DNA of 14,645 bases from Lachnospiraceae bacterium (GCA_017435025.1 JAFSFU010000139.1:1-14645), one strand, 5' to 3'; shown: positions 6,487-14,277, counted from the stretch's first letter. The notes: generated by a model not told the origin, from the sequence alone. Made by a program: numbers and translations.

Positions 6487-8171
6487 TAATAGGTATTGAT
6501 CTGGGAACGACCAATAGTTTAGCAGCCTGTTTTCGTAATGGGGAGGCCGAACTTATTCCAAATCGATTGGGGAAATATTTAACACCGTCGATTATTAGTG
6601 TAGATGCGGATGGTACCGTTTACGTGGGCGAAACTGCAAAAGAACGTGGTGCATTGCATCCACTTGATACAGCCCGTGTTTTTAAACGCAGTATGGGAAC
6701 GGATAAGCAGTATTTGCTCGGCGGAAAGAAATTTCGTGCAGAAGAACTGTCGAGTTTAATTCTTCGAAGCCTTAAAGAAGATGCCGAAGTGTATTTGGGA
6801 GAAGCTGTCACAGAAGCAATTATCAGTGTTCCGGCCTATTTTAATGATTTGCAGAGAAAAGCGACAAAACAGGCCGGTGAACTGGCAGGACTTCGTGTAA
6901 ATCGTATCATTAACGAACCTACAGCAGCGGCCATTGCTTGTGGTGTGAAGAAACAAGAGGAAGATGCCAGGTACCTGGTCTTTGACTTGGGAGGCGGTAC
7001 CTTTGATGTTTCTATTCTGGAACTTTATGGTTCTATTATGGAAGTTCATGCCATCGCCGGAGATAATTTTATTGGCGGAGAAGATTTTACAGATATACTT
7101 TGCAGCATGTATCTGGAAGAAGCAGCTGTTGCTCCGGAATCTTTGAATGTACGAACTATGAATGAGGTGTTCAGAGAAGCAGAGGCTTGTAAATGTGCTT
7201 TTTCTGAACAGAATGAAGTTACAATGCGCTGTACAATTGAAGGGCATACCCATGAAATGAAGATAACTTTGGCCGAATATGAAAAGGTGTGCGCACCGCT
7301 TCTTGAAAAATTGCGCCGGCCTATAGAGCGCAGCCTTAGAGACGCAGGGGTTAGCCTGAAAGATATTGACCAGGTGATCATGGTGGGAGGTGCTACCAGA
7401 CTGCCTGTCATTCGTCGATTTGTTGCCCGGCTTTTCGGGTGTTTCCCGGCAATGCAAGTGGATCCGGATAAGGCTGTTGCCCTCGGTGCTGCACTTCAGT
7501 GCGGTATGAAGGCCCGAGACCGGGAAATTCGAGAAGTTGTATTGACCGATGTGTGCCCTTATACATTAGGAACAGAAATCGTGGTGCATAATGGCGTTTT
7601 TGAGGAAAATGGTCATTACTTACCGATTATTGAGCGAAATACAGTAATTCCGGTTAGCCGTACGCAAACGGTGTATACCGCTCACGATAACCAGACTCGG
7701 GTCAATATTAAGGTTTTGCAAGGCGAGAGTCGCTTGGCGTATCATAATTTGCAATTAGGTGAGATTTCTGTTCCGGTACCTGCAGGTCCAAAAGGAAAAG
7801 AAGCAATCGATGTCACCTATACATACGATGTGAACGCTTTATTAGAGGTAGAGATATTCGTTCATTCTACCGGAGTGCGCAGAAGAATCATTATTCAAAA
7901 TGAACAGAACCGTATCAGTGAAGAAGAAGCTGCTGCAAGATTACAAAAACTCCAGTATCTGAAACTGAAACCTCGCGACGAGGAAGTAAACCGATTGCAG
8001 ATTTTGCGTGGTGAGCGTCTATATGAAGAAATACCTGAGAGACGATACGAAATTGACCGAGCTTTGATGGAATTTGAGCAAGTCTTGTCAAAACAGAATC
8101 GAACGGAAATTGAGCAAGTTCGAAAGAGGTTAAGTCGTTTGCTGGACGAAATAGAGTTTAATTTGACGTAA
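6483..8171 (+). CDS. hscC: HscC-type Hsp70 chaperone
   Basis: This 562-residue Hsp70 is close in length and sequence pattern to E. coli HscC (about 556 residues) and clearly shorter than DnaK (about 610-640). The ATPase domain shows phosphate-1 GIDLGTTNS (4-12), an ISVPAYFND segment (about 113-121), NEPTAAA, phosphate-2 DLGGGTFD (168-175) and the adenosine motif MVGGATRLP (300-308). The family-typical 'LTDVCPYTLGTEI' linker region and 'ERNTVIPVSRTQT' lead into the peptide-binding domain. The helical lid is short and there is no DnaK-like C-terminal tail. The ATG overlaps the upstream stop by 4 bases (ATGA), which implies translational coupling with the J-TPR protein. Known of the family: E. 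coli HscC works with dedicated J proteins (DjlB/DjlC) encoded nearby rather than DnaJ. Inference: a specialised cytoplasmic chaperone for a limited client set. No grpE or dnaK neighbours are present, so this is not the housekeeping dnaK locus. Confidence 0.93.
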   Translation: MIIGIDLGTTNSLAACFRNGEAELIPNRLGKYLTPSIISVDADGTVYVGETAKERGALHPLDTARVFKRSMGTDKQYLLGGKKFRAEELSSLILRSLKEDAEVYLGEAVTEAIISVPAYFNDLQRKATKQAGELAGLRVNRIINEPTAAAIACGVKKQEEDARYLVFDLGGGTFDVSILELYGSIMEVHAIAGDNFIGGEDFTDILCSMYLEEAAVAPESLNVRTMNEVFREAEACKCAFSEQNEVTMRCTIEGHTHEMKITLAEYEKVCAPLLEKLRRPIERSLRDAGVSLKDIDQVIMVGGATRLPVIRRFVARLFGCFPAMQVDPDKAVALGAALQCGMKARDREIREVVLTDVCPYTLGTEIVVHNGVFEENGHYLPIIERNTVIPVSRTQTVYTAHDNQTRVNIKVLQGESRLAYHNLQLGEISVPVPAGPKGKEAIDVTYTYDVNALLEVEIFVHSTGVRRRIIIQNEQNRISEEEAAARLQKLQYLKLKPRDEEVNRLQILRGERLYEEIPERRYEIDRALMEFEQVLSKQNRTEIEQVRKRLSRLLDEIEFNLT

Positions 8172-8198
8172 GCGGACGTTATGCCCGGCACTTTGCCC

Positions 8199-8228
8199 CT
8201 GTCCATTTTGATTCAGATATGTTACAAT
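8199..8228 (+). promoter_or_regulatory. Extended -10 promoter of the PlsC-like gene
   Basis: The -10 is TACAAT (8223-8228) with an extended TG at 8220-8221. A weak CTGTCC lies at 8199-8204 with an 18-base spacer. No intrinsic terminator is visible between the hscC stop (8171) and this promoter, so read-through from the chaperone operon is possible. Confidence 0.5.
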
Positions 8229-8246
8229 TTATCTATGAATGTAACA
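8220..8246. promoter_or_regulatory. Inverted repeat TGTTACA-N13-TGTAACA over the -10 box (possible operator)
   Basis: TGTTACA (8220-8226) and TGTAACA (8240-8246) are perfect 7-bp inverted repeats covering the -10 and the likely transcription start of the PlsC-like gene. This is the right place for a repressor site. The regulator is unknown. Confidence 0.45.
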
Positions 8247-8273
8247 GATGAATAAAACGGGGTGGAGTTGTGT

Positions 8274-9542
8274 ATGAAAATCAATATGAAAAAGATGTCC
8301 TATGAAGAAGTTTTGAAACTGCCAAGACTTCAGCATAGAAAACCCATGAAGCCGCAGATGTGGCTGGCTACGATCGTCCGCATTGTGTGCGCAGAGGCAT
8401 TGTGGAAAACGAAGTTTTCTTATACGACAGAGCGAATGGAACTTGTGGGAGACCAGCCGTGCCTGATCTTAATGAATCACTGCAGTTTCACGGATATGAA
8501 ACTTGCATACGGAATCTTTTATCCGAAAAAATTTGGTATCGTCACATCCGTGGATGCGATGAGTGGAATCCTGGGAAAACTGATGCGCCTGCTTGGATGT
8601 ACGCCGACTCATAAATATATTACGGATCTTTCACTGTTTAAGGATATTGAATATATGCTGAAAGAGAACAAGACCAGCGTATTGATGTATCCTGAGGCGG
8701 GATATTCTTTTGATGGTTGTGCGACGACTCTGCCGAGAAAGATGGGCGTGCTGATGAAACGTCTGGGAGTTCCGGTCGTGACCGTCATTACCCAGGGCGC
8801 TTTCCACCGGGATCCGCTGTACAATATGCTTCAGATCCGCAAGGTTAAAGTCAGTGCCCATGTAAAATGCATTGCGACAGCAGAAGAAGTAAAAGAAAAG
8901 TCCGTTGCTGAACTGGATGCCTTGCTTGACGAAGCGTTCTCTTTTGATAATTTTGCATGGCAGAGGGATAACAAAGTTTCCATTGATGTACCGTTCCGCG
9001 CCGATGGACTTCACAGAATCCTGTACAAATGTCCGCATTGCGGTGCGGAGAATCAGATGGAAGGCAAAGGAATCCACCTGACATGTCATGCCTGCAAAAA
9101 ACGGTGGATGATGGATGAATACGGACAGTTGGCAGCGAAGGATGGAGATACCGAATATCCGCATATTCCGGATTGGTATAAGTGGCAGCGTGCATGTGTG
9201 CGCGAGGAACTGGAAAATGGTACATATTTAATAGATACCGGTGTGGATATTGCGATTCAGGTGAACTTGGATGGTGTATGTATGATCGGAGAAGGACGTT
9301 TGACGCACTCTCTGGACGGATTCCACCTGACCGGAGCCGATGGAAAGCTGGATTATGCACAGTCCCCGACATTTTCCCACACCCTTTACTCAGATTATTA
9401 CTGGTATGAGATCGGTGATGTGATCGGAATTGGTGACAATGAGTTTTCCTACTTCTGTTTCCCAAAGAAAAATGTTTCGGTTACTAAGGCTCGTCTTGCG
9501 ACAGAAGAACTTTATAAAATGAAGAAACAGCGCAGAAAGTAG
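8274..9542 (+). CDS. PlsC-like lysophospholipid acyltransferase with C-terminal zinc-ribbon region
   Basis: This is a 422-residue protein. The N-terminal half is an acylglycerol-phosphate acyltransferase (LPLAT/PlsC) domain with motif I NHCSFTD (68-74; the H and D are the catalytic pair) and a motif III-like PEAGYSFDG (140-148). Such enzymes transfer acyl groups to lysophosphatidic acid or related lipids at the membrane. The C-terminal half is unusual: a zinc ribbon (C253-x2-C256 ... C271-x2-C274) followed by about 145 residues I do not recognise. PlsC proteins are usually 200-270 residues, so this is an extended or fused form. A GTG at 8262 is in frame but lies within the ribosome binding sequence. 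ATG 8274 has GGAG at 8264-8267 with 6-base spacing and is preferred. The lipid substrate is not evident. Confidence 0.85.
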   Translation: MKINMKKMSYEEVLKLPRLQHRKPMKPQMWLATIVRIVCAEALWKTKFSYTTERMELVGDQPCLILMNHCSFTDMKLAYGIFYPKKFGIVTSVDAMSGILGKLMRLLGCTPTHKYITDLSLFKDIEYMLKENKTSVLMYPEAGYSFDGCATTLPRKMGVLMKRLGVPVVTVITQGAFHRDPLYNMLQIRKVKVSAHVKCIATAEEVKEKSVAELDALLDEAFSFDNFAWQRDNKVSIDVPFRADGLHRILYKCPHCGAENQMEGKGIHLTCHACKKRWMMDEYGQLAAKDGDTEYPHIPDWYKWQRACVREELENGTYLIDTGVDIAIQVNLDGVCMIGEGRLTHSLDGFHLTGADGKLDYAQSPTFSHTLYSDYYWYEIGDVIGIGDNEFSYFCFPKKNVSVTKARLATEELYKMKKQRRK

Positions 9543-9561
9543 GGTAATTCTTTATCGATTA

Positions 9562-9570
9562 TGCTATAAT
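9562..9570 (+). promoter_or_regulatory. Extended -10 promoter of the DUF5714-like gene
   Basis: TGCTATAAT gives TATAAT at 9565-9570 with an extended TG at 9562-9563, 20 bases after the preceding stop. No clear -35 is visible. It overlaps an in-frame ATG at 9569, which therefore cannot be the true start. Confidence 0.5.
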
Positions 9571-9607
9571 GAAAGACAGCAGATTTGAGCTTATGGAGGA
9601 TAAAATC

Positions 9608-10297
9608 ATGAAGGACGAATGCTTAATTTGTAAAGCTCCATTGGAATATCTTGAGGAAGATGTCCTTATGGAATGTGCAATCTGTCATAAAAAAGAGAAT
9701 AGTAAAACTCGTTGTGTCAATGGTCATTATGTTTGCAGTGAATGCCATACACAGGGCATGGACAGTATTTTTGGAGTATGCCTGAATGAAGACAGCAAAA
9801 ATCCGATCGAAATTCTTGAAAAAATGATGAGCTTGCCATTCTGTCATATGCATGGCCCGGAACACCATGTTATGGTAGGCGCGGCACTTTTAACTGCTTA
9901 TTTTAATGCCGGTGGCGATATCGATCTGGAAAAGGCTATGACAGAAATGTATAATCGCGGCAAAGCAGTCCCGGGTGGTGTTTGCGGTTTCTGGGGAGCT
10001 TGCGGTGCAGGCATCAGCTCCGGAATTTATATGTCGATCATTACCAAATCCACGCCGTTGGCGGTAGAGGCATGGGGATTATCCAACCGGATGACATCCA
10101 GATCATTAGGAAGAATTGGATCGGTCGGCGGTCCGAGATGCTGCAAACGCGATTCTTATCTTGCGATCACAGAAGCTGTTGCTTTTACAAAAGAACACTT
10201 AGGTATAGAAATGGAATTGGGAGAAATTATATGTTCCCGTTCTGCAATGAATAACCAGTGCAAAAAAGAAGCATGTCCGTTTTATCCGAAAGGATAA
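9608..10297 (+). CDS. Cysteine-rich DUF5714-like protein of unknown function
   Basis: This 229-residue protein has 16 cysteines. The N-terminal part resembles two zinc-binding knuckles (C5-x2-C8, C23-x2-C26) followed by C36, C43 and C46. The rest contains small-residue and cysteine motifs (GGVCGFWGACGAGISSG, GGPRCCKRDSY) and a C-terminal CKKEACPFYPKG. This pattern resembles DUF5714 proteins of anaerobic bacteria and archaea, which often accompany radical-SAM or methyltransferase-type enzymes; the assignment is from memory of the family. Metal or Fe-S cluster binding is likely. The start at 9608 has GGAGGA (9595-9600) 7 bases upstream; an ATG at 9569 overlaps the -10 box and is rejected. The nitrilase gene follows 48 bases later with no terminator between, so they are probably co-transcribed. 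Confidence 0.75.
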   Translation: MKDECLICKAPLEYLEEDVLMECAICHKKENSKTRCVNGHYVCSECHTQGMDSIFGVCLNEDSKNPIEILEKMMSLPFCHMHGPEHHVMVGAALLTAYFNAGGDIDLEKAMTEMYNRGKAVPGGVCGFWGACGAGISSGIYMSIITKSTPLAVEAWGLSNRMTSRSLGRIGSVGGPRCCKRDSYLAITEAVAFTKEHLGIEMELGEIICSRSAMNNQCKKEACPFYPKG

Positions 10298-10345
10298 ATT
10301 GCGTTAAAAGATCGATAAAGTCAACGAACGAAAGAGGGTATGATC

Positions 10346-11251
10346 ATGAAAATGAATCTTGGTTTGATCCAGTTTACACCGGCCATGGGACCGGCTTCTG
10401 TTCCGGAAAACAGAAAAAAGGTTGCAGAGTTGATTGAAAAAGCAATGGAAGCAGAGATTCGCCCGGATTTATTGATGCTTCCGGAGAACTGGCAGGCAAC
10501 GACGGACTATGTCAGCAAAGTGCAGATGAGCCGAAAAGAAAAAGCGGATGCGATGAAAGAGCCGATTGACGGCGAATCGATCATGATGCTGCGGGAACTG
10601 GCGAAAAAGCATCATGTATGGATCGCGGGCGGCAGTATCGTTTTAGAAAAAGTGAAAGGTGAAAAGCCATACAACTCTATGGTGATCATCAATCGGGAAG
10701 GTGAGGTTGCGGCTGTTTACGATAAAACACATCTTTGCGAGTGGGTGCATGAGAACGATGGAGTAGAATATGGAAACGGTATCGTACCGGTAGAGACGGA
10801 GTTCGGTATTTTAGCTCCAATCTTATGTTATGATATCCGATTCCAGGAGCTGATTCGCGGCTATGCAATTGCCGGAGCAAAGTTTTTGCTGGTCCCGGCA
10901 TGTTTCCAGACGAACCTGAGTCAATGGAGAATGCTCTTGCAGGCACGTGCGACAGAAAATCAGATGTATGTTTTGGGCTGCGGATGCTGTGGTGACAATC
11001 CGCCGGAATTTAAAGGTCAGCCGTACCAGGTTGATGAGGCCGGCCAGCAGTATCTTGGCGGTCAGCCGTTCGTCCATTATATGGGACATTCTATGGTGGT
11101 AGATCCGACCGGAAGAATTGTGGCAGAAGCGGGAGATGACGAATGCATCCTCACTGCGACGATTGAGACCGATTATGTCGAGAAGGTTCGTGCCGGTGTC
11201 TGGTATTTGGAAAGTATGCGTCCGGAAGTATATACACATTATAAGAAATAA
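10346..11251 (+). CDS. Carbon-nitrogen hydrolase (nitrilase superfamily, amidase-like)
   Basis: This 301-residue protein has the Glu-Lys-Cys catalytic triad of the superfamily: E47 in LPENW, K127 in YDKTHL and C161 in LCYDIRF. 'CYDIRFQEL' and 'YDKTHLCEW' resemble the Nit/omega-amidase branch, which hydrolyses omega-amides such as 2-oxoglutaramate or repairs deaminated glutathione. An amidase is therefore more likely than a true nitrilase, but the substrate is not determined by these motifs. The start: GAGGG (10334-10338) is 7 bases from ATG 10346 but only 1 base from ATG 10340, so 10346 is preferred. It ends just before a strong hairpin terminator. It is a cytoplasmic enzyme, probably in one transcript with the DUF5714-like gene. 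Confidence 0.88.
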   Translation: MKMNLGLIQFTPAMGPASVPENRKKVAELIEKAMEAEIRPDLLMLPENWQATTDYVSKVQMSRKEKADAMKEPIDGESIMMLRELAKKHHVWIAGGSIVLEKVKGEKPYNSMVIINREGEVAAVYDKTHLCEWVHENDGVEYGNGIVPVETEFGILAPILCYDIRFQELIRGYAIAGAKFLLVPACFQTNLSQWRMLLQARATENQMYVLGCGCCGDNPPEFKGQPYQVDEAGQQYLGGQPFVHYMGHSMVVDPTGRIVAEAGDDECILTATIETDYVEKVRAGVWYLESMRPEVYTHYKK

Positions 11252-11255
11252 TAGA

Positions 11256-11294
11256 AAGACCTGTTCAGTATGTCAAAGTAGCTGAACAGGTCTT
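11256..11294. terminator. Strong bidirectional-looking terminator between convergent genes
   Basis: AAGACCTGTTCAG (11256-11268) pairs perfectly with CTGAACAGGTCTT (11282-11294), 13 bp, around a 13-base loop. GTTTTTG follows on the plus strand. Read from the minus strand the same hairpin follows the aldo/keto reductase stop, with a weaker T-rich tail, so it probably ends both operons. Confidence 0.92.
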
Positions 11295-11301
11295 GTTTTT
11301 G

Positions 11302-12447
11302 TTATTCATGGAAGAGCTTTGCGGCCAGCTTCATTTTCTCTACGATCGGAACATGGAACGGACATCGTGTCTCGCATCCTCCGCAGTGAATGCAATCGTT
11401 TGCGTGGTGTTCCAAAGCTTCATAGTGAGACTGAATGGAAGCCGGTACATGGTCCTGCATCACAGCGAGATCATATAATTTGTTCACCATTGCAATATCA
11501 ATGTTCACCGGACACGGTTTGCAGTGTCCGCAGTATGTACACTGGCCGGTGAACGAATGCTTTGGCGCATTGGCCAGAACCGAAGCATAATCCTTTGCTT
11601 CTTCCGAAGCAGTACAGTAGGAGGCAGCTTCAAAGACATGTTCCACAGTATCAAATCCGGCCATGATACTGGAGACTGCAGGTCTGGTCAGAGCATAGTG
11701 GATACACTGAAGCGGTGACAGCGCAACGCCGAATGCGGAAGATTCTGCTTTGAAAAGGCGACCGCCGGCATAACCTTTCATGACAGTGATGCCCACATCA
11801 TGCTGCTCGCATAATTTATAAAGCTCTGCTCGTTCCGGAGCAATTCCGCCCAGGGATTCATCATATTGTTCTACGAAATACTGATTGATATCCTCGCTGG
11901 CAGGAAGCAGGTCGAATGCAGGATTGATACTGAATAAGATCATTTCGACAATTCCGCTCTCTACCGCCTTTTTTGCGATCAGTGGATTGTGCGTGCTCAT
12001 ACCGATGTGTCGGATCACGCCTGCGGATTTCAGATCATACACATACTGCAAAAATGGACCATGGATGATCGTTTCCCAGTCGGATTCCTGATCTACATAA
12101 TGGATCATGCCAAGGTCAATGTAGTCTGTATCCAAACGTTTTAACAGATCCTCAAACGCTTCTTTTACTTTCGGAAGATCGCGTGTGCGGACGTATTGAC
12201 CGTTTTGCCAGGTGGAGCCGATGTGTCCCTGGATGTACCATTTTTCGCGTTTGCCTTTGAGGGCGATTCCTAGATTGGAGCGGACGTTTGGTTCAGACAT
12301 CCAGCAATCCAGAATATTGATACCGCATTCTTCACATGCTGCCATGACACGACAGCATTCTTCGGTCGTGTGGCGTTCCATCCATTCTGCACCGAAACCG
12401 ATTTCGCTGACCATTAAGTCTGTTTTTCCAAGTCTTTTGTAATTCAT
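11302..12447 (-). CDS. Aldo/keto reductase with C-terminal two-[4Fe-4S] ferredoxin domain
   Basis: This is a 381-residue protein. Residues 1-295 are an aldo/keto reductase TIM barrel (YKRLGKTDLMVSEIGFG at the N-terminus). The last 80 residues carry two cluster motifs, C303-x2-C306-x2-C309-x2-C312-P and C352-x2-C355-x2-C358-x3-C362-P, expected to hold two [4Fe-4S] clusters. Of the usual AKR tetrad, D47 and H116 are present, but the Tyr at about D+5 is absent (DCWMSE) and the usual Lys is replaced by H75 in IQGH. I recall related clostridial proteins with the same QGH, so this may be a branch feature. Ferredoxin-linked rather than classic NADPH carbonyl reduction is plausible. AAGGA is 1 base from an upstream ATG (12453) and 7 bases from ATG 12447, so the latter is preferred. 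It is the last gene of a minus-strand operon, 14 bases after the VOC gene. Confidence 0.88.
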   Translation of the reverse strand: MNYKRLGKTDLMVSEIGFGAEWMERHTTEECCRVMAACEECGINILDCWMSEPNVRSNLGIALKGKREKWYIQGHIGSTWQNGQYVRTRDLPKVKEAFEDLLKRLDTDYIDLGMIHYVDQESDWETIIHGPFLQYVYDLKSAGVIRHIGMSTHNPLIAKKAVESGIVEMILFSINPAFDLLPASEDINQYFVEQYDESLGGIAPERAELYKLCEQHDVGITVMKGYAGGRLFKAESSAFGVALSPLQCIHYALTRPAVSSIMAGFDTVEHVFEAASYCTASEEAKDYASVLANAPKHSFTGQCTYCGHCKPCPVNIDIAMVNKLYDLAVMQDHVPASIQSHYEALEHHANDCIHCGGCETRCPFHVPIVEKMKLAAKLFHE

Positions 12448-12461
12448 ATGCATTTCCTTAT

Positions 12462-12839
12462 CTAAATCAGGTTTTCATCAAGAGGTTTCTGGTATTCTAA
12501 TGTATAACCGTTCGGATCGGAGAAAAAGAATGAGTACACCGGAAAACGAGGATGTTTCTCCGGAGCACCTTTCAGACCGATAACCGGACGTGTCTGAATA
12601 ATCTGATACATGGAATCCACATCTTCACATGTTGGAAGATTAAAAGAGATGCATGCACCGGTTGCCATTGGGCGGTCCGCGTCATACTGGACAAATGCCA
12701 GATAACCATATCCGGTATCGAACCAGACAAGGTCGTTTAGTTTCTTGTAGACCGGCAGTTCCAGAACAGTTGTATAGTATTCAATTGTTTCCTGGAGATT
12801 TTTACATGGGAAAAAGATTACGTTCGATTCGGGTTTCAT
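12462..12839 (-). CDS. VOC-superfamily (glyoxalase/bleomycin-resistance fold) protein
   Basis: This is a 125-residue single-unit VOC protein. It has the beta-alpha-beta pattern 'NVIFFPCKNLQETIEYYTTVLEL' at the N-terminus and the family-typical 'FFFSDPNGYTLEYQ' near the C-terminus. The C-terminal Glu that usually binds metal is present, but the first-strand His is not, so classic glyoxalase I activity is doubtful. Members bind small ligands or act as isomerases or lyases; the substrate is unknown. The start is supported by AAGGAAGGAG upstream with about 5-base spacing. It lies 25 bases after the YcxB-like gene and 14 bases before the aldo/keto reductase, consistent with one transcript. Confidence 0.85.
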   Translation of the reverse strand: MKPESNVIFFPCKNLQETIEYYTTVLELPVYKKLNDLVWFDTGYGYLAFVQYDADRPMATGACISFNLPTCEDVDSMYQIIQTRPVIGLKGAPEKHPRFPVYSFFFSDPNGYTLEYQKPLDENLI

Positions 12840-12864
12840 ATAAGTGCTCCTTCCTTATTAAAAA

Positions 12865-13416
12865 TTAATGCTTATCTTCACGAATCTGCGTTTTGTTCAG
12901 ATTGCCTTTTATAAACTGCCAGATGGTGTCGTATTCCGGAGATTTTGTTGTCTTTGGAATGATCAGTGCTTGTTCCTTTGTCACATACAGATAGATCGCA
13001 TCTCTTGTTTTCCATGCGATATCCACATTTTTCCATGTATACTGGCCGGCAGCAGTAGTTTCGTTTGGATAGAAGTAACGAATGCCATTGGAACTGGTAG
13101 ACAGATTGATCGTATATACATGTCGCGGCACAGATAATTTCATTTTTTCTGCCTGCTCTTTTACCGAATTATAAAAGGAACGAAAATAATTGGTCGGCAG
13201 AAATACACAGAATATGATCAAAATATTGCCGAACATCTCAATTTTTGGAAAACTTTCAAGAGAGGCATAACATAAGGTTGCAAGTGTAAAAAGTAAGACT
13301 GTGATTGAGACCGTCGTTTTATAGCGTCGCTGCTTTTTCATAGAATCAAATATAATGAAGTTTTTGAATTGCTTTTCCGATAACGTGACCGGAATGGAAA
13401 TGTGGTTCTTTAACAA
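12865..13416 (-). CDS. YcxB-like membrane protein
   Basis: This is a 183-residue protein. Two transmembrane helices (about 34-52 and 59-78) are followed by a soluble C-terminal domain. The pattern 'GIRYFYPNETTAAGQYTWKNVDIAWKTRDAIYLYVTKEQALIIPK' matches YcxB-like domains of Firmicutes (a Trp-containing strand, then 'IYLY', then 'IIPK'). The function of the family is not established. The start is TTG at 13416-13414 with a very strong AAAGGAGG 7 bases upstream. No ATG or GTG is available at the right distance, so a TTG start is well supported. It is first in a three-gene minus-strand operon. Confidence 0.78.
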   Translation of the reverse strand: MLKNHISIPVTLSEKQFKNFIIFDSMKKQRRYKTTVSITVLLFTLATLCYASLESFPKIEMFGNILIIFCVFLPTNYFRSFYNSVKEQAEKMKLSVPRHVYTINLSTSSNGIRYFYPNETTAAGQYTWKNVDIAWKTRDAIYLYVTKEQALIIPKTTKSPEYDTIWQFIKGNLNKTQIREDKH

Positions 13417-13462
13417 GGTGGTGCCTCCTTTTATGCGCTAAAATCATGTAAGAATATCATTT

Positions 13463-13471
13463 ATTTTACCA
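13463..13471 (-). promoter_or_regulatory. Possible extended -10 of the minus-strand YcxB/VOC/AKR operon
   Basis: Read on the minus strand, TGGTAAAAT is a TG-extended -10-like hexamer about 46 bases before the TTG start. No convincing -35 is seen in this AT-rich divergent region, so confidence is low. Confidence 0.3.
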
Positions 13472-13508
13472 CAAGATTTTAATTTAGTCTGTTATTATTG
13501 TGATATTG

Positions 13509-13517
13509 TGATAAAAT
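13509..13517 (+). promoter_or_regulatory. Possible extended -10 of the gamma-glutamyl hydrolase gene
   Basis: TGATAAAAT gives TAAAAT (13512-13517) with an extended TG at 13509-13510, about 37 bases before the ATG. The repeated TGTGATATTGTGATA around it is AT-rich. The -35 is weak. Confidence 0.4.
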
Positions 13518-13553
13518 AATTGAAGAGAAATAAGTCTGCAAAGGAGAAGATCT

Positions 13554-14255
13554 ATGAAACCGATTATTTTGATCACAGCCGGTTCGAATATTTCACCGAC
13601 AGGAAAAGAGCAGTGGGCTCTGAATCATACTTATCATGAAAGAATTACAGAAGCCGGCGGTATTCCGATGATGGCTCTGAATGTGGAATGTGCAGAGGCA
13701 TATGCAGAAATTGCGGACGGACTGCTTTTGAGCGGTGGACGTGATGTGGATCCAGCTCTTTATAATCAGAAAACAAAGTTTGATAATGTTGTGACTGATC
13801 CGAAACGTGACGAACTGGAATGGGCGTTAGTGAAAGCTTTTGCTGCAAAGAAAAAACCGATTTTTGGAATCTGTCGTGGAATCCAGACGTTGAATACATA
13901 TTTTGGCGGTACTTTGTATCAGGATATTCCGACCGAATTGGGCGGAGATCATTCCGGCGGTGTGAACCACGACTTAAAAATTGCAAAGGAATCCGTTCTC
14001 GGTCAGTTGTTTGGTGAGTCTATGCTCATCAACAGCTATCATCACCAGGTGATCGACCGGGTGGCACCGGGATTTGTTGCTACCGCGTGGTCTGATGCCA
14101 ACGGACATGAAATCGTAGAAGCAATCGCACACGAAACACTTCCGTATTGGGGTGTTCAGTGGCATCCGGAGGGAATGTCCGGCAAAGATACCAATCCTGT
14201 GAATTGTGTGGATACAGCACCGATGTTCCGTTATTTTGTAGAACAGTGCAAATAA
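13554..14255 (+). CDS. Gamma-glutamyl-gamma-aminobutyrate hydrolase-like class I glutamine amidotransferase (peptidase C26)
   Basis: This is a 233-residue protein. It shows the class I amidotransferase hydrolase fold: LLLSGGRDVDP (57-67), nucleophile elbow GICRG with C107, 'NSYHHQ' and the His-Glu pair in WHPE (H204, E206). The 'SGGRDVDP' and 'GICRGIQ' motifs are typical of PuuD and related gamma-glutamyl-GABA hydrolases, which remove glutamate from gamma-glutamyl compounds in putrescine or other amine breakdown. No other Puu genes are adjacent, so the substrate is uncertain. The start at ATG 13554 has AGGAG (13542-13546) 7 bases upstream. It is probably a single-gene transcript, divergent from the YcxB-like operon. 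Confidence 0.9.
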   Translation: MKPIILITAGSNISPTGKEQWALNHTYHERITEAGGIPMMALNVECAEAYAEIADGLLLSGGRDVDPALYNQKTKFDNVVTDPKRDELEWALVKAFAAKKKPIFGICRGIQTLNTYFGGTLYQDIPTELGGDHSGGVNHDLKIAKESVLGQLFGESMLINSYHHQVIDRVAPGFVATAWSDANGHEIVEAIAHETLPYWGVQWHPEGMSGKDTNPVNCVDTAPMFRYFVEQCK

Positions 14256-14277
14256 TATAGAATATAGTTATACTTCA

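Noticed and set aside
6756..7457. 233-codon open frame antisense to hscC
   Set aside because: It lies fully inside the conserved Hsp70 ATPase domain. Its translation is low in protein-like patterns, and it is explained by codon bias of the sense gene.
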